From Borrelia hispanica CRI (GTDB lineage Bacteria > Spirochaetota > Spirochaetia > Borreliales > Borreliaceae), in contig NZ_AYOU01000121.1 in assembly GCF_000500065.1 (NCBI RefSeq), forward strand, positions 1 to 64,000: a stretch of DNA of 64,000 bases, written 5' to 3'. A model generated the notes under the pieces. It did not search any database and was not told the origin of the DNA. It worked only from the letters and a program-made list of their open reading frames with translations. Below, piece by piece: positions 54,613 through 63,307 of this stretch (its first letter is position 1; each line of letters starts with the position of its first letter). Position numbers and translations under genes: made by a program.

Positions 54613-56460
54613 TTATATATTGCTTTCTAACATTTCATTTATTATGTTTATAAATTGATTTGGATTTTTACTTGGCAGTCCTGAAGTTATTATTGCTTCT
54701 TCAAGAAGAATGATGCTTATTTTTTCTAAGGTTGTATCATCTAAATTTTTTAAATTTTTAATAATTTTATTGTTTGGATTAAGTTCAAGAATGGGTTTTG
54801 TTTCTTTAACTTCTTGTCCCATTGATATCATGATTTTTTGCATTTGATAAGTAGGATCAGTGCTGTCAATTATTATTGCTGATGGTTCTTGTATGAGAGT
54901 TGCTGATAATGAAACATCTTTAACATGATCTTTTAAGATTTCTTTTATTTTAGACAGTATGTCTTGAAATTCTTCTTCTATTTTTTTGAAATTTTCATCT
55001 TTTAATTCATCACTTGTTTCATTTTTATTTATTGCTTTTAATTTAATGCCCTCATATTCTGTTATGAAATTTAAAATAGCTTCGTCAATCTCATCATCCA
55101 TAATGAGAGTTTCGTATCCTCTATCTTTATAAGCATTTACAATAGGGTTGATTTTAAGGATATTTTCTTTGCCTCCAGTTATGTAATATATGCTTTTTTG
55201 TTCTGCAGGCATTCTATCTTTATATTCTTTTAGTGATACAAATCCATTTACATTAGAAGATTTGAATCTAATTAGAGATATTAGTTTGTTTCTATTATCA
55301 AAATCTGAATAAACCCCTTCTTTTAAACATCTTCCAAATTCTTTAGAAAATTCATTGAATTTGGTGGAGTCGTTTTCACTTAATTTTTCAAGCTCACTAA
55401 GTATTTTTTTTACAGAAGATGCCTTTATTTTGGCTAATGTTTTATTTTGTTGTAAAATTTCCCTACTTACATTTAGGGGTAAGTCTTGGCAATCTATTAT
55501 TCCTTTTATAAATCTTAAATAATTTGGAAGCAGACTATCAGCAGAATCTGAAATAAAAATTCTATTTATAAATAATTTTACGCCAGGTTTAGTATTTGGA
55601 TAGTATAGGTCATAGGAAGCTTTGCTTGGAACATAAAAAAGATTTGTGTATTCAATACTTCCCTCGGCTTTTGTATGGATATGAATTAATGGATTCTCAT
55701 AATCAAAAGTTAAATTTTTATAAAATTCATTGTATTCTTCATTAGAGATTTCATTTTTATTTTTTGTCCAAATAGCTGTTGTATCGTTTAATTTATCTTC
55801 TTTCTCTTCAAATCCCTCTTGTTTACCGTCCTTCATTATAGGTTCTCTATATTTAATAAAGATAGGGTAACTTATGTGATTTGAGTATTTTTTTATAATT
55901 TCTTGAATTTTCCATTTGTTAGCATATTCGGTTCCCTCTTCATTAAGGTGAAGTATTATTTCAGTTCCATTCTCATCTTTACTTGTTTCATTGATTTCAT
56001 ATCCTGTTTTGCCATCACTAGACCAAATATATGCAATATTGTCTAGAGCTTTTTTTGTTATAACCTCAACTTTGTCTGCCACAATAAAAGCACTGTAAAA
56101 ACCAACACCAAATTGTCCAATTAGGCTTGCAGCTTTTTTTTCATCTTTTTTTAAGTTGTTAATAAATTCTTTAGTTCCTGATTTTGCAATTGTTCCGAGG
56201 TGATTAATTAAATCCTCTCTGTTCATTCCAATTCCATTATCTTTTATTGTGATGGATTTTTCATCAAAATTTATATCTATTCTGGGATCTAATTTTATAT
56301 CTTTAAATTTTTCATCTGTGATGTTTAAAAATTTAAGTTTATCAATAGCATCAGAAGCATTTGATATTAATTCTCTTAAAAATATTTCTTTATGTGAGTA
56401 AAGAGAATGTATGATTAAATAAAGTAAATCATTGACTTCTGTATCAAATTGTTTTTTCAT
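54613..56460 (-). CDS. htpG: Chaperone HtpG (Hsp90)
   Basis: 615 residues, the usual bacterial Hsp90 length. ATPase domain motifs are LRELISNASDAIDKLKF, DNGIGMNRED and GQFGVGFYSAFIVADK. The middle domain with LPLNVSREILQQNKTLAKIK contains the conserved catalytic Arg loop; the C-terminal dimer domain ends ILLEEAIITSGLPSKNP. GGAGAA lies just before the ATG. It is a monocistronic - strand gene. Confidence 0.97.
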   Translation of the reverse strand: MKKQFDTEVNDLLYLIIHSLYSHKEIFLRELISNASDAIDKLKFLNITDEKFKDIKLDPRIDINFDEKSITIKDNGIGMNREDLINHLGTIAKSGTKEFINNLKKDEKKAASLIGQFGVGFYSAFIVADKVEVITKKALDNIAYIWSSDGKTGYEINETSKDENGTEIILHLNEEGTEYANKWKIQEIIKKYSNHISYPIFIKYREPIMKDGKQEGFEEKEDKLNDTTAIWTKNKNEISNEEYNEFYKNLTFDYENPLIHIHTKAEGSIEYTNLFYVPSKASYDLYYPNTKPGVKLFINRIFISDSADSLLPNYLRFIKGIIDCQDLPLNVSREILQQNKTLAKIKASSVKKILSELEKLSENDSTKFNEFSKEFGRCLKEGVYSDFDNRNKLISLIRFKSSNVNGFVSLKEYKDRMPAEQKSIYYITGGKENILKINPIVNAYKDRGYETLIMDDEIDEAILNFITEYEGIKLKAINKNETSDELKDENFKKIEEEFQDILSKIKEILKDHVKDVSLSATLIQEPSAIIIDSTDPTYQMQKIMISMGQEVKETKPILELNPNNKIIKNLKNLDDTTLEKISIILLEEAIITSGLPSKNPNQFINIINEMLESNI

Positions 56461-56575
56461 AGAATTCTCCTATCTTGTATTCGTTTAATCTTTACTTTTT
56501 TTATAATATAACATAATCTAAAAATAATGAATAAATAATTTTTTTATGAAAAAAATTACGATAGGGGATAATGCA

Positions 56576-57970
56576 ATGGATATTGGTATTTATGGACTAG
56601 GAGTTATGGGTAGTAATTTGGCATTAAACATTGCCGATAATGGTTTTAATGTTTATGTTTATAATAGGGATAATGAAAAAACAGAAGTTTTTCTTGCAAA
56701 TAATTCGCATAAAAAAATTAGTGGTGTAAGTGATATTGAGACTTTTATTGGAAGTTTAAAAAAACCCAGAAAGATTATTTTAATGGTATCAAATTCGGCT
56801 GTTGATGAAGTTATTGAGCAAATTTTACCTTTTGTTGAAAAATTCGATATTATTATTGATGGTGGCAATTCTTATTATAAAGATACTATAAGAAGAGAGC
56901 AAGAATTATCTTCTAGGGATATTTATTTTGTTGGGCTTGGAATTTCAGGTGGTGAGAGAGGCGCAAGATTTGGAGCTTCTTTTATGTATGGAGGAAATAA
57001 AAAAGCTTATGAATTAATAGAACCTATTTTAAATAAAATAGCTGCTAAGACTAATGAGGGGGATGTTTGTTCTGCTTATTTAGGCAAAGATGGAGTTGGA
57101 CATTATGTAAAGATGGTTCATAATGGAATTGAATATGCCGATATGCAACTTATTGGTGAAGCATATTTTTTTATGAAGCGGGCTTTTAATTTAGATAATT
57201 TGAGAATTGCTGAAGTATTTGATAAGTGGTCAGAAGGTGAGCTATCTAGTTATTTGATAGAAATAACATCTAAAATTTTAAAATATAAAGAGAATAATGA
57301 ATATTTAATTGATAAAATTTTAGATGTTGCAAATCAAAAAGGTACTGGAAAGTGGGTATCAATTGAAGCTTTGCATTTAAATGTACCAGCAAATTTGATT
57401 TTTGAATCTATGTTTGCAAGATCTTTGTCAGTATTGAAACATGAACGAGTAATTGCTAGTGATATCCTTAAAATGGATGTGGAGTGTGTTGAATTTGATC
57501 TGAGTGATTGGATTTTAGATCTCTATTATTCTCTTTTAGTTGCTAAAATATTAGCTTATTCTCAAGGATTTATGATTCTTAAGAATGCATCAGCTAATTA
57601 TGTTTGGGATTTGAATTTAGGAAAAATTTCTTTAATTTGGAGAGAAGGTTGTATTATTAAGAGTGTTTTTTTGGATAAAATTAAGTTAGCTTATGATAAA
57701 AATCCACATCTTATTAATTTGCTTTTTGATGATTATTTTTTGGATATAATAAAGAATCATCATAAATCTTTAAGACGTATAGTTTCAAAGGCCAGTGAAA
57801 TTGGGATACCATTGCCAGCATTTTATGCAAGTCTTTCTTTTCTAGACTCTTATGCTACTAATTATTTGCCAGCAAATTTAATTCAGGCCCAGAGAGATTT
57901 TTTTGGTGCACACAGCTTTGAGAGAATAGATTCAAATAGGGGTGAATTTTTTCATAGTAGTTGGGAATAA
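56576..57970 (+). CDS. gnd: 6-phosphogluconate dehydrogenase, decarboxylating
   Basis: Oxidises 6-phosphogluconate to ribulose 5-phosphate, CO2 and NADPH. 464 residues. The Rossmann motif is GIYGLGVMGSNLALNI; the catalytic region is GISGGERGARFGASFM and YVKMVHNGIEYADMQL; the dimer tail has RDFFGAHSFERID. I chose ATG 56576 because AGGGG (56563-56567) is 8 nt upstream; ATG 56546 adds ten residues and lacks such a site. Confidence 0.95.
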   Translation: MDIGIYGLGVMGSNLALNIADNGFNVYVYNRDNEKTEVFLANNSHKKISGVSDIETFIGSLKKPRKIILMVSNSAVDEVIEQILPFVEKFDIIIDGGNSYYKDTIRREQELSSRDIYFVGLGISGGERGARFGASFMYGGNKKAYELIEPILNKIAAKTNEGDVCSAYLGKDGVGHYVKMVHNGIEYADMQLIGEAYFFMKRAFNLDNLRIAEVFDKWSEGELSSYLIEITSKILKYKENNEYLIDKILDVANQKGTGKWVSIEALHLNVPANLIFESMFARSLSVLKHERVIASDILKMDVECVEFDLSDWILDLYYSLLVAKILAYSQGFMILKNASANYVWDLNLGKISLIWREGCIIKSVFLDKIKLAYDKNPHLINLLFDDYFLDIIKNHHKSLRRIVSKASEIGIPLPAFYASLSFLDSYATNYLPANLIQAQRDFFGAHSFERIDSNRGEFFHSSWE

Positions 57971-57984
57971 TTTAGGTTATGTGT

Positions 57985-58521
57985 TTAAATATAATATTTA
58001 ATGAATATTCCTCCTATTATATTTATTTTAAATCCTGCATAAAGATAATGGTATGCGATAGATTGTGGACTTGATACAAATTCTATTGAAGGTGCTATTT
58101 TAAATCCAATTTCTATATGTTCTGTTATATCGTAAAAAATAGCTATTGGAATTCTAAATCCAAAACCTATTTCCATGCTTTCAAAATTTGATTTGTGGGA
58201 TGATATGTGTATGTTTCCTCCAATTCCTGTTCCGATAGATAATTTTTCTATTAATGATATTATAAATATTAAATCAATGGCCGAGAGTACAAATACATTG
58301 AAATCATATTTTTTAGATTTGAGTATACTTTGTGGTAATTTAATCCCATTAGTTCCTCCATAGCCTATTTCAATATCAATAAATGGAAATGACATGATGT
58401 AATTAAATATTGGATTTCCAATGCTTCCACCAAATCCTATTGTTCTATCTAAATATGAACTTTTACCAAATGAATTAATCCACATACTTGATGTTAGTAT
58501 TATTAGCATTATTTTTTGCAT
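57985..58521 (-). CDS. Exported protein, outer-membrane-type small barrel (DUF3996-like)
   Basis: 178 residues with a signal peptide (MQKIMLIILTSSMWINSFG) and alternating strands such as FGGSIGNPIFNYIM, IDIEIGYGG, LSIGTGIGGNIHI and IGFGFRIPIAIFYDI, ending GIFIKYYI with a terminal aromatic-rich strand. The pattern recalls the DUF3996 (BB0405/BB0406-type) barrels of Borrelia, from memory and not strongly. GGGGA precedes the ATG. It is the last of three such - strand genes in a row. Confidence 0.7.
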   Translation of the reverse strand: MQKIMLIILTSSMWINSFGKSSYLDRTIGFGGSIGNPIFNYIMSFPFIDIEIGYGGTNGIKLPQSILKSKKYDFNVFVLSAIDLIFIISLIEKLSIGTGIGGNIHISSHKSNFESMEIGFGFRIPIAIFYDITEHIEIGFKIAPSIEFVSSPQSIAYHYLYAGFKINIIGGIFIKYYI

Positions 58522-58644
58522 GATGTCCCCAACAATTCATGTTTTTATCTCATTATATTTTATTTTTAATGATTAATAAATTTTATATGAAAATCTTATT
58601 AATTGAATTTTTTGATAGTTAATGTTAATGATATTTTGTATTTT

Positions 58645-59163
58645 TTATGCAACCCAAAGTTTTATACCAAGTCCAGCAAATACTTCCCATTTGTGTTTTG
58701 GATAATCATTTCCTATTCCCCATATGTTTATTCCTGGGCCTACTTTTAAAAATAAATCAAAATGTCTTTTGATAATTGGTAAAATTAAGGATAGCGAAAT
58801 TTTGATACCTATATTTGTTGAATTATATATTTTATGTGTTTTTTGCCATTTAGATATCCACCATAACCCATAAATTCCTATTCCAAGTGATGTATTTATG
58901 GGTTTAGGTTTGTTAAATGAGTTTGATGAGAATATATTGAATTCTATAGATGTAAATAATGTATGAAAATTTTGGAATAGATTTTTGAGTCCATTGTAAA
59001 TTCCAAATTCTATTTCGATGTTTTTTGCTAAAGTAAGTTGTATTGCATTTGGAAATGGCCCTAGTATTCCAATTCCAAAATAACCTTTGTTTTTTGGATG
59101 TTTATCTTTTGCTGCGCTATTAAAACAATTTATTAATATAAAAAATAAAATTATTTTTTTCAT
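58645..59163 (-). CDS. Exported barrel-like protein, paralogue of the 59376 gene
   Basis: 172 residues. The signal peptide ends near CFNSAA. Strands GYFGIGILGPFPNAIQLTL, IEIEFGIYNGLKNLFQNF, LFLKVGPGINIWGIG and VFAGLGIKLWVA line up along the whole length with the product of 59376-59885, showing a tandem duplication. The function is unknown; an outer-membrane or surface location is likely from the alternating pattern and C-terminal aromatic strand. Confidence 0.72.
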   Translation of the reverse strand: MKKIILFFILINCFNSAAKDKHPKNKGYFGIGILGPFPNAIQLTLAKNIEIEFGIYNGLKNLFQNFHTLFTSIEFNIFSSNSFNKPKPINTSLGIGIYGLWWISKWQKTHKIYNSTNIGIKISLSLILPIIKRHFDLFLKVGPGINIWGIGNDYPKHKWEVFAGLGIKLWVA

Positions 59164-59337
59164 TTGATAATGAATCCTCTCATCTTAAGTGTATGCTTAA
59201 TTTTAAAACAAACGTAACCAATATTAGTTATTATTTTATATAAAATTTATATTGTCAAATTTTAAGTAAGGTTGTATTATAGCAGTTTACTTATTTGCTG
59301 TACATTGCGTTAGAATTGGCTTGTATTTATTATTTTA

Positions 59338-59374
59338 TTTATAAAGAGAAGTCATTGATACTTCTCTTTATAAA
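59338..59374. terminator. Hairpin after the 59376 gene
   Basis: TTTATAAAGAGAAG (59338-59351) and CTTCTCTTTATAAA (59361-59374) form a perfect 14-bp stem with a 9-nt loop, directly after the - strand stop at 59376. The T-run beyond it is interrupted, so it may end transcription only partly. Confidence 0.65.
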
Positions 59375-59375
59375 T

Positions 59376-59885
59376 TTATGTAAACCAATACCTAATACCA
59401 AGAGTAGCAAATATTTCCCATCTAAATCCAGCTCCTCCATTCCAAATATTTATTCCAAGACCAGGTGCTACTTTTAAAAATACGTCAAATTTTTTTATAA
59501 ATATTGCAAGATTTAATATTAGTGGCAATCTGGCTCCTATGCTTATTGGACCACTATTTGTGTGTGTATGACTCCATCTGGAGAACCATATTGTTCCATA
59601 GCCGCCACCACCAATCGAAAAGTTAAGCATTTGATTTAATCCTTTAAAAGTATGCATATAAAATATGTAGTCTATCGCAAGAAATAAAGTTTGCCAATCT
59701 TTAAAAAGATTGTTTGCTCCATTATAAATTCCTAAGTCTATGTCAAAGTTTTCAATGTTAAATTCTAATGCAATTGGAAATGGTAATAAAATTCCTATTC
59801 CAAAATTACTTCTTGCTGTTGAATTGGCAAAAGCGGAAGTTGACAATAATAACAATATTAAGATAAATATATTTTTTTGTTTCAC
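59376..59885 (-). CDS. Exported barrel-like protein, paralogue of the 58645 gene
   Basis: 169 residues. The signal peptide is FILILLLLSTSAFA. Mature strands SNFGIGILLPFPIALEFNI, FDIDLGIYNGANNLFKDW, VFLKVAPGLGINIWNGG and IFATLGIRYWF match the neighbour gene product almost block by block. It has its own 3' hairpin, and a 212-nt gap separates it from the paralogue, so the pair may be transcribed separately. A surface-barrel role is inference. Confidence 0.72.
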   Translation of the reverse strand: MKQKNIFILILLLLSTSAFANSTARSNFGIGILLPFPIALEFNIENFDIDLGIYNGANNLFKDWQTLFLAIDYIFYMHTFKGLNQMLNFSIGGGGYGTIWFSRWSHTHTNSGPISIGARLPLILNLAIFIKKFDVFLKVAPGLGINIWNGGAGFRWEIFATLGIRYWFT

Positions 59886-60224
59886 GGGTTCTCCTTTAAT
59901 ATAAAGATTTAATATATAAATTTAATTCTGGATTGATATAATTCAATTTATTGTAATAAAGAAAATGTATTTATTATAGGCAGTTTAGATTATTACGTGT
60001 TGTTATTTTTTAATTATTGATTGGCATTTATATTTTTTTTTTATATTTTGTAGGATAATTGTATTAGGATGTATTTTTGTTATGTGTAATATTTGAACGT
60101 TTGATATTTGTTTAGTATTGAGGTTTTTGATTTATAATTGATACATAATGGTGTTTTTAGGTACATAAATTTAAATAAAACCTATGAAAGTTATTTTAGT
60201 TAGTTATATTATTAAGAGGCACTT
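59886..60224. promoter_or_regulatory. Divergent region before the che operon
   Basis: 339 nt without a gene. A TATAAT at 60133-60138 has only a poor -35 (TTTAGT, 16-nt spacer). I see no good repeat or operator. The - strand gene at 59885 has AGGAGAACC before its ATG. Confidence 0.3.
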
Positions 60225-60758
60225 ATGGAATTAGAGGTAGATATACAAGATACATTAAATCAGTATCTTCTATTTAGTTTAGATGAGCTTTATGCAATTG
60301 AGATTAAATATGTTGTTGAAGTATTAGAATATACTAAAATCTCAAAGATACCAAGAACTCCTGATTATATGGCAGGAATAATCAACAATAGAGGAAAGAT
60401 AGTTCCAATAATTGATATTAGAAAGCAATTTGGCATGGAAGAGCGTAAAGTTAGTGATGATGAGGTTAAGAAAAAAGAAATTAATACTTCAAATATTATT
60501 ATATTGACTTTAACGTATGAAGGCGATGAATTGAATCTTGGAATTTTAGTGGATCATGTTAAAGAGGTTCTTGAGTTAAGTTCATCGGATATCGATGATG
60601 CTCCAAGGATTGGTTCGGGTTTCAATTCAAAATTTATATCTGGTATTGGTAAACATAATGATAAATTTGTTGTTATTCTTGATATAAAAAATTTGTTTGA
60701 TATTAAAGAACTCTCTCAATTTAAAAATACTACAATAAATGGTCCTGATGACGAGTAG
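60225..60758 (+). CDS. cheW: Chemotaxis coupling protein CheW
   Basis: Links receptors to CheA. 177 residues. The first SH3-like half is YLLFSLDELYAIEIKYVVEVL, with the landmark IPRTPDYMAGIINNRGKIVPIIDIR; the second half has LGILVDHVKEVLEL and FISGIGKHNDKFVVILDI. An acidic-lysine loop (ERKVSDDEVKKKEIN) is longer than usual. It is first in the operon cheW-STAS-cheA-cheB. Confidence 0.95.
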   Translation: MELEVDIQDTLNQYLLFSLDELYAIEIKYVVEVLEYTKISKIPRTPDYMAGIINNRGKIVPIIDIRKQFGMEERKVSDDEVKKKEINTSNIIILTLTYEGDELNLGILVDHVKEVLELSSSDIDDAPRIGSGFNSKFISGIGKHNDKFVVILDIKNLFDIKELSQFKNTTINGPDDE

Positions 60759-60772
60759 GAGCTTTGAGTGTT

Positions 60773-61084
60773 ATGATTTATAAACCAGAAGGGGAACTTG
60801 TAGTAAATAATATTTTTAAAGTTAAGGAAGATCTGCTAAATATTCTGAAAGATATGAAAGAAAAAGAAACATTAGTAATTAATCTTGCAAACGTAGAAAA
60901 AATAGATGTTACTTTTATACAAATCTTATATGCTTCTAATAAGTATGCCAAGGATAGGAATTTATTTATAAAGATAGAATATCCTTCTGATGAGGTTTTA
61001 AGTTCATTAATATATGGTGGATTTTTAATAGATATTGAGGATGTTGATAACTTGGATTTGGGCCTTAGTTTAATTGAATTTTAA
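60773..61084 (+). CDS. STAS-domain protein (anti-sigma factor antagonist type)
   Basis: 103 residues from ATG 60773; TTG 60764 is possible but is only 2 nt from the AGGAG. It is a single STAS domain: GELVVNNIFKVKEDL, then LVINLANVEKIDVTFIQIL, where the family has DLS.v.fiDSsGl..L. The usual phospho-Ser/Thr position appears to be Val, with Thr next to it, so phospho-control is uncertain. It lies between cheW and cheA, so a role in receptor-array signalling is likely. Confidence 0.85.
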   Translation: MIYKPEGELVVNNIFKVKEDLLNILKDMKEKETLVINLANVEKIDVTFIQILYASNKYAKDRNLFIKIEYPSDEVLSSLIYGGFLIDIEDVDNLDLGLSLIEF

Positions 61085-61107
61085 TTTTATGTGTTTAAGG
61101 GCAATTT

Positions 61108-63246
61108 ATGAATAGTAGTGATATGATTGATAAATTTAAGGATTCTTTTAAAGAAGAGTCTATAGAGAATATTTCAGATATTGAACATGCACTTCTTAAT
61201 ATTGAATTTGAATCGGGAAAAGAGGTTATCAATTCTATTTTTAGGAATTTTCATACAATAAAGGGTAGTGCAGGGATGTTTGGTTTTAATTTTACAGCTT
61301 CTCTTGTGCATGAAATAGAGACGATTCTTGATTCTATCAAGGTGGGTGTTAATAAATTTAATCAAAGTACTGTTGATGCTACTTTGATGGCGGTTGATTT
61401 TATTCGTGAACTCATTGAGGGAGATGAAGCTATTGATGAGATTGTATATAAGACCCGTGAAAACAGTTTAATAGATGCAATTAAGAAGGGACTTGGTATT
61501 AATATTGGTGTTGCTAAAGATATGGTTTTAGCTACTAATAGTAAAATTCAAAATTCATCAATTAATTTGGATTCTCAAGAAGCAGAATTAAATTTGTCTT
61601 TAAATCAAAATAAATATGAAGATGAGGCTTTGAATGTTGAGATTAAAGTGTATAGGATTCTTTTTATTCCTTCAAGGGGAATTTTATTTCATGGGCACAA
61701 ACCAATTAATTTGTTAAAAAAGTTATTGAATTTGGGAAATGGACAAGTTAAGGCTAGAGTAAAAAATATTCCTGATCTGGAATTGATATCTCCTGATAAT
61801 GTTTATGTTGAGTGGGAATTAAAGTTGGAGACGGGAGAGAGTAAAAGTACTATCGAGGATGTTTTTATATTTGTGGATGGACAGTCGACATTTGTTATTG
61901 AGGAAGTTGATGCATCTTATGAGATAACAGATGATTCTTTTTTATTAAATAATGTAACTCAAAATGTTAATGAGATGTTTTCTGAGCAAGAGCAAAATTT
62001 ATCAAATTCACAAGAATTATATAATAAAATGGCCTTTAATAGTGGCGAACATAATGTTAATGATGATAATGCTAAGAGTAAAGTAAATATTGCAAGTATT
62101 AAAGTTGATTCAAAAAAATTAGATCATTTGGTAAACCTTGTTGGTGAACTTGTGACGATTCATTCTAAGCTTGCTAAAGAGGCTGAGACTAGTAATAATA
62201 ATGTTTTAAATTCAATTTCAGCTGAATTTTCTTTGCTGATTAATGAACTTAGAGATTATACTACAGGACTTAGAACAGTTCCTATTGAGATTTTATTTGT
62301 CAAGTTCCAAAGAATAGTTAAAGATTTGTCTGTTCAGCTTGGTAAGTCAATTCATTATTATTCTCAAGGTGGTGATACCGTTCTTGATAAGAGTATTATT
62401 GAAAGGTTAAATGAGCCTTTGGTACACTTAATTAGAAATTCAATCGATCATGGAATTGAACTTGATGAAGAGAGAGTAAAGGCAGGAAAGAAGTCCCATG
62501 GAATAATTAGGCTTTCTGCACAACAATCAGGTGATTCTGTAATTGTTGTTATTGAAGATGATGGTAGGGGACTTGATAAACATAAGATAATTAAGAGAGC
62601 TATAGAGAAAAATATAATATCTGAGGCTATATCTAGAACTTTATCTGATATTGATATTTATAATTTAATTTTTGAATCTGGATTTTCAACAGCTGATGTT
62701 GTTACAAATATATCGGGTCGTGGTGTTGGAATGGATGTTGTTAAAAAACAGGTAGAGTCTCTTAGAGGGAATGTAGTTATTGAGAGTGAGTTTGGTAAAT
62801 ATACCCGAATAAAATTAATTTTTCCTTTGACCTTAGCAATTATTGAAGGATGGCTTGTTAGGGTTTGCGATCAGTATTTTATTGTTCCTTTGTCTAATGT
62901 TGAATCTTGTCTTGAGGCTGATAAATTGGATTCTAGGGTATACGGACTTGAAAGTGGTAGTAATGTCATGAATTATAGGGGAAGTATGATTAGCTTCATA
63001 AGGTTGAGGGAATTTTTTGAAATATCTAATGCAAAAAGTAATAGTGAACATGTTGTTGTTGTTAACACAAATAGTGGTAAAATAGGAATTGTGGTAGATG
63101 AGGTTTTAGGGCAACATCAAACCGTTATAAAAACTTTAGGTAAGATTTATTCTAAAGTAGAAGGAGTTTCTGGAGCTACAATACTAGGAGATGGCAGTTT
63201 GGCATTAGTCATTGATGTTGATAATATAACTAAAATTATAAGGTAG
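61108..63246 (+). CDS. cheA: Chemotaxis histidine kinase CheA
   Basis: 712 residues. P1 has the phosphorylated His49 in FHTIKGSAGMFGF; a P2-like domain spans about 175-275 (YRILFIPSRGILFHGHKPIN); dimerisation has LVGELVTIHSKLA; the ATPase has LVHLIRNSIDHGIELDE, EDDGRGLD and GRGVGMDVVKKQVE; and the C-terminal CheW-like domain has IPLSNVESC-type and FIRLREFFEI. All kinase motifs are intact. Borrelia has two CheA proteins; the position matches CheA1, the one reported as dispensable for chemotaxis in culture. Confidence 0.96.
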   Translation: MNSSDMIDKFKDSFKEESIENISDIEHALLNIEFESGKEVINSIFRNFHTIKGSAGMFGFNFTASLVHEIETILDSIKVGVNKFNQSTVDATLMAVDFIRELIEGDEAIDEIVYKTRENSLIDAIKKGLGINIGVAKDMVLATNSKIQNSSINLDSQEAELNLSLNQNKYEDEALNVEIKVYRILFIPSRGILFHGHKPINLLKKLLNLGNGQVKARVKNIPDLELISPDNVYVEWELKLETGESKSTIEDVFIFVDGQSTFVIEEVDASYEITDDSFLLNNVTQNVNEMFSEQEQNLSNSQELYNKMAFNSGEHNVNDDNAKSKVNIASIKVDSKKLDHLVNLVGELVTIHSKLAKEAETSNNNVLNSISAEFSLLINELRDYTTGLRTVPIEILFVKFQRIVKDLSVQLGKSIHYYSQGGDTVLDKSIIERLNEPLVHLIRNSIDHGIELDEERVKAGKKSHGIIRLSAQQSGDSVIVVIEDDGRGLDKHKIIKRAIEKNIISEAISRTLSDIDIYNLIFESGFSTADVVTNISGRGVGMDVVKKQVESLRGNVVIESEFGKYTRIKLIFPLTLAIIEGWLVRVCDQYFIVPLSNVESCLEADKLDSRVYGLESGSNVMNYRGSMISFIRLREFFEISNAKSNSEHVVVVNTNSGKIGIVVDEVLGQHQTVIKTLGKIYSKVEGVSGATILGDGSLALVIDVDNITKIIR

Positions 63247-63307
63247 TATATTCTTAGAGTAAGATATCTTGGTTTTTATAAAGGTAGGTTTATATTAAAT
63301 AATAATA

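Noticed and set aside
56546-56575. Longer N-terminus of Gnd
   Set aside because: The extra ten residues precede the conserved start and the ribosome site is downstream of that ATG.
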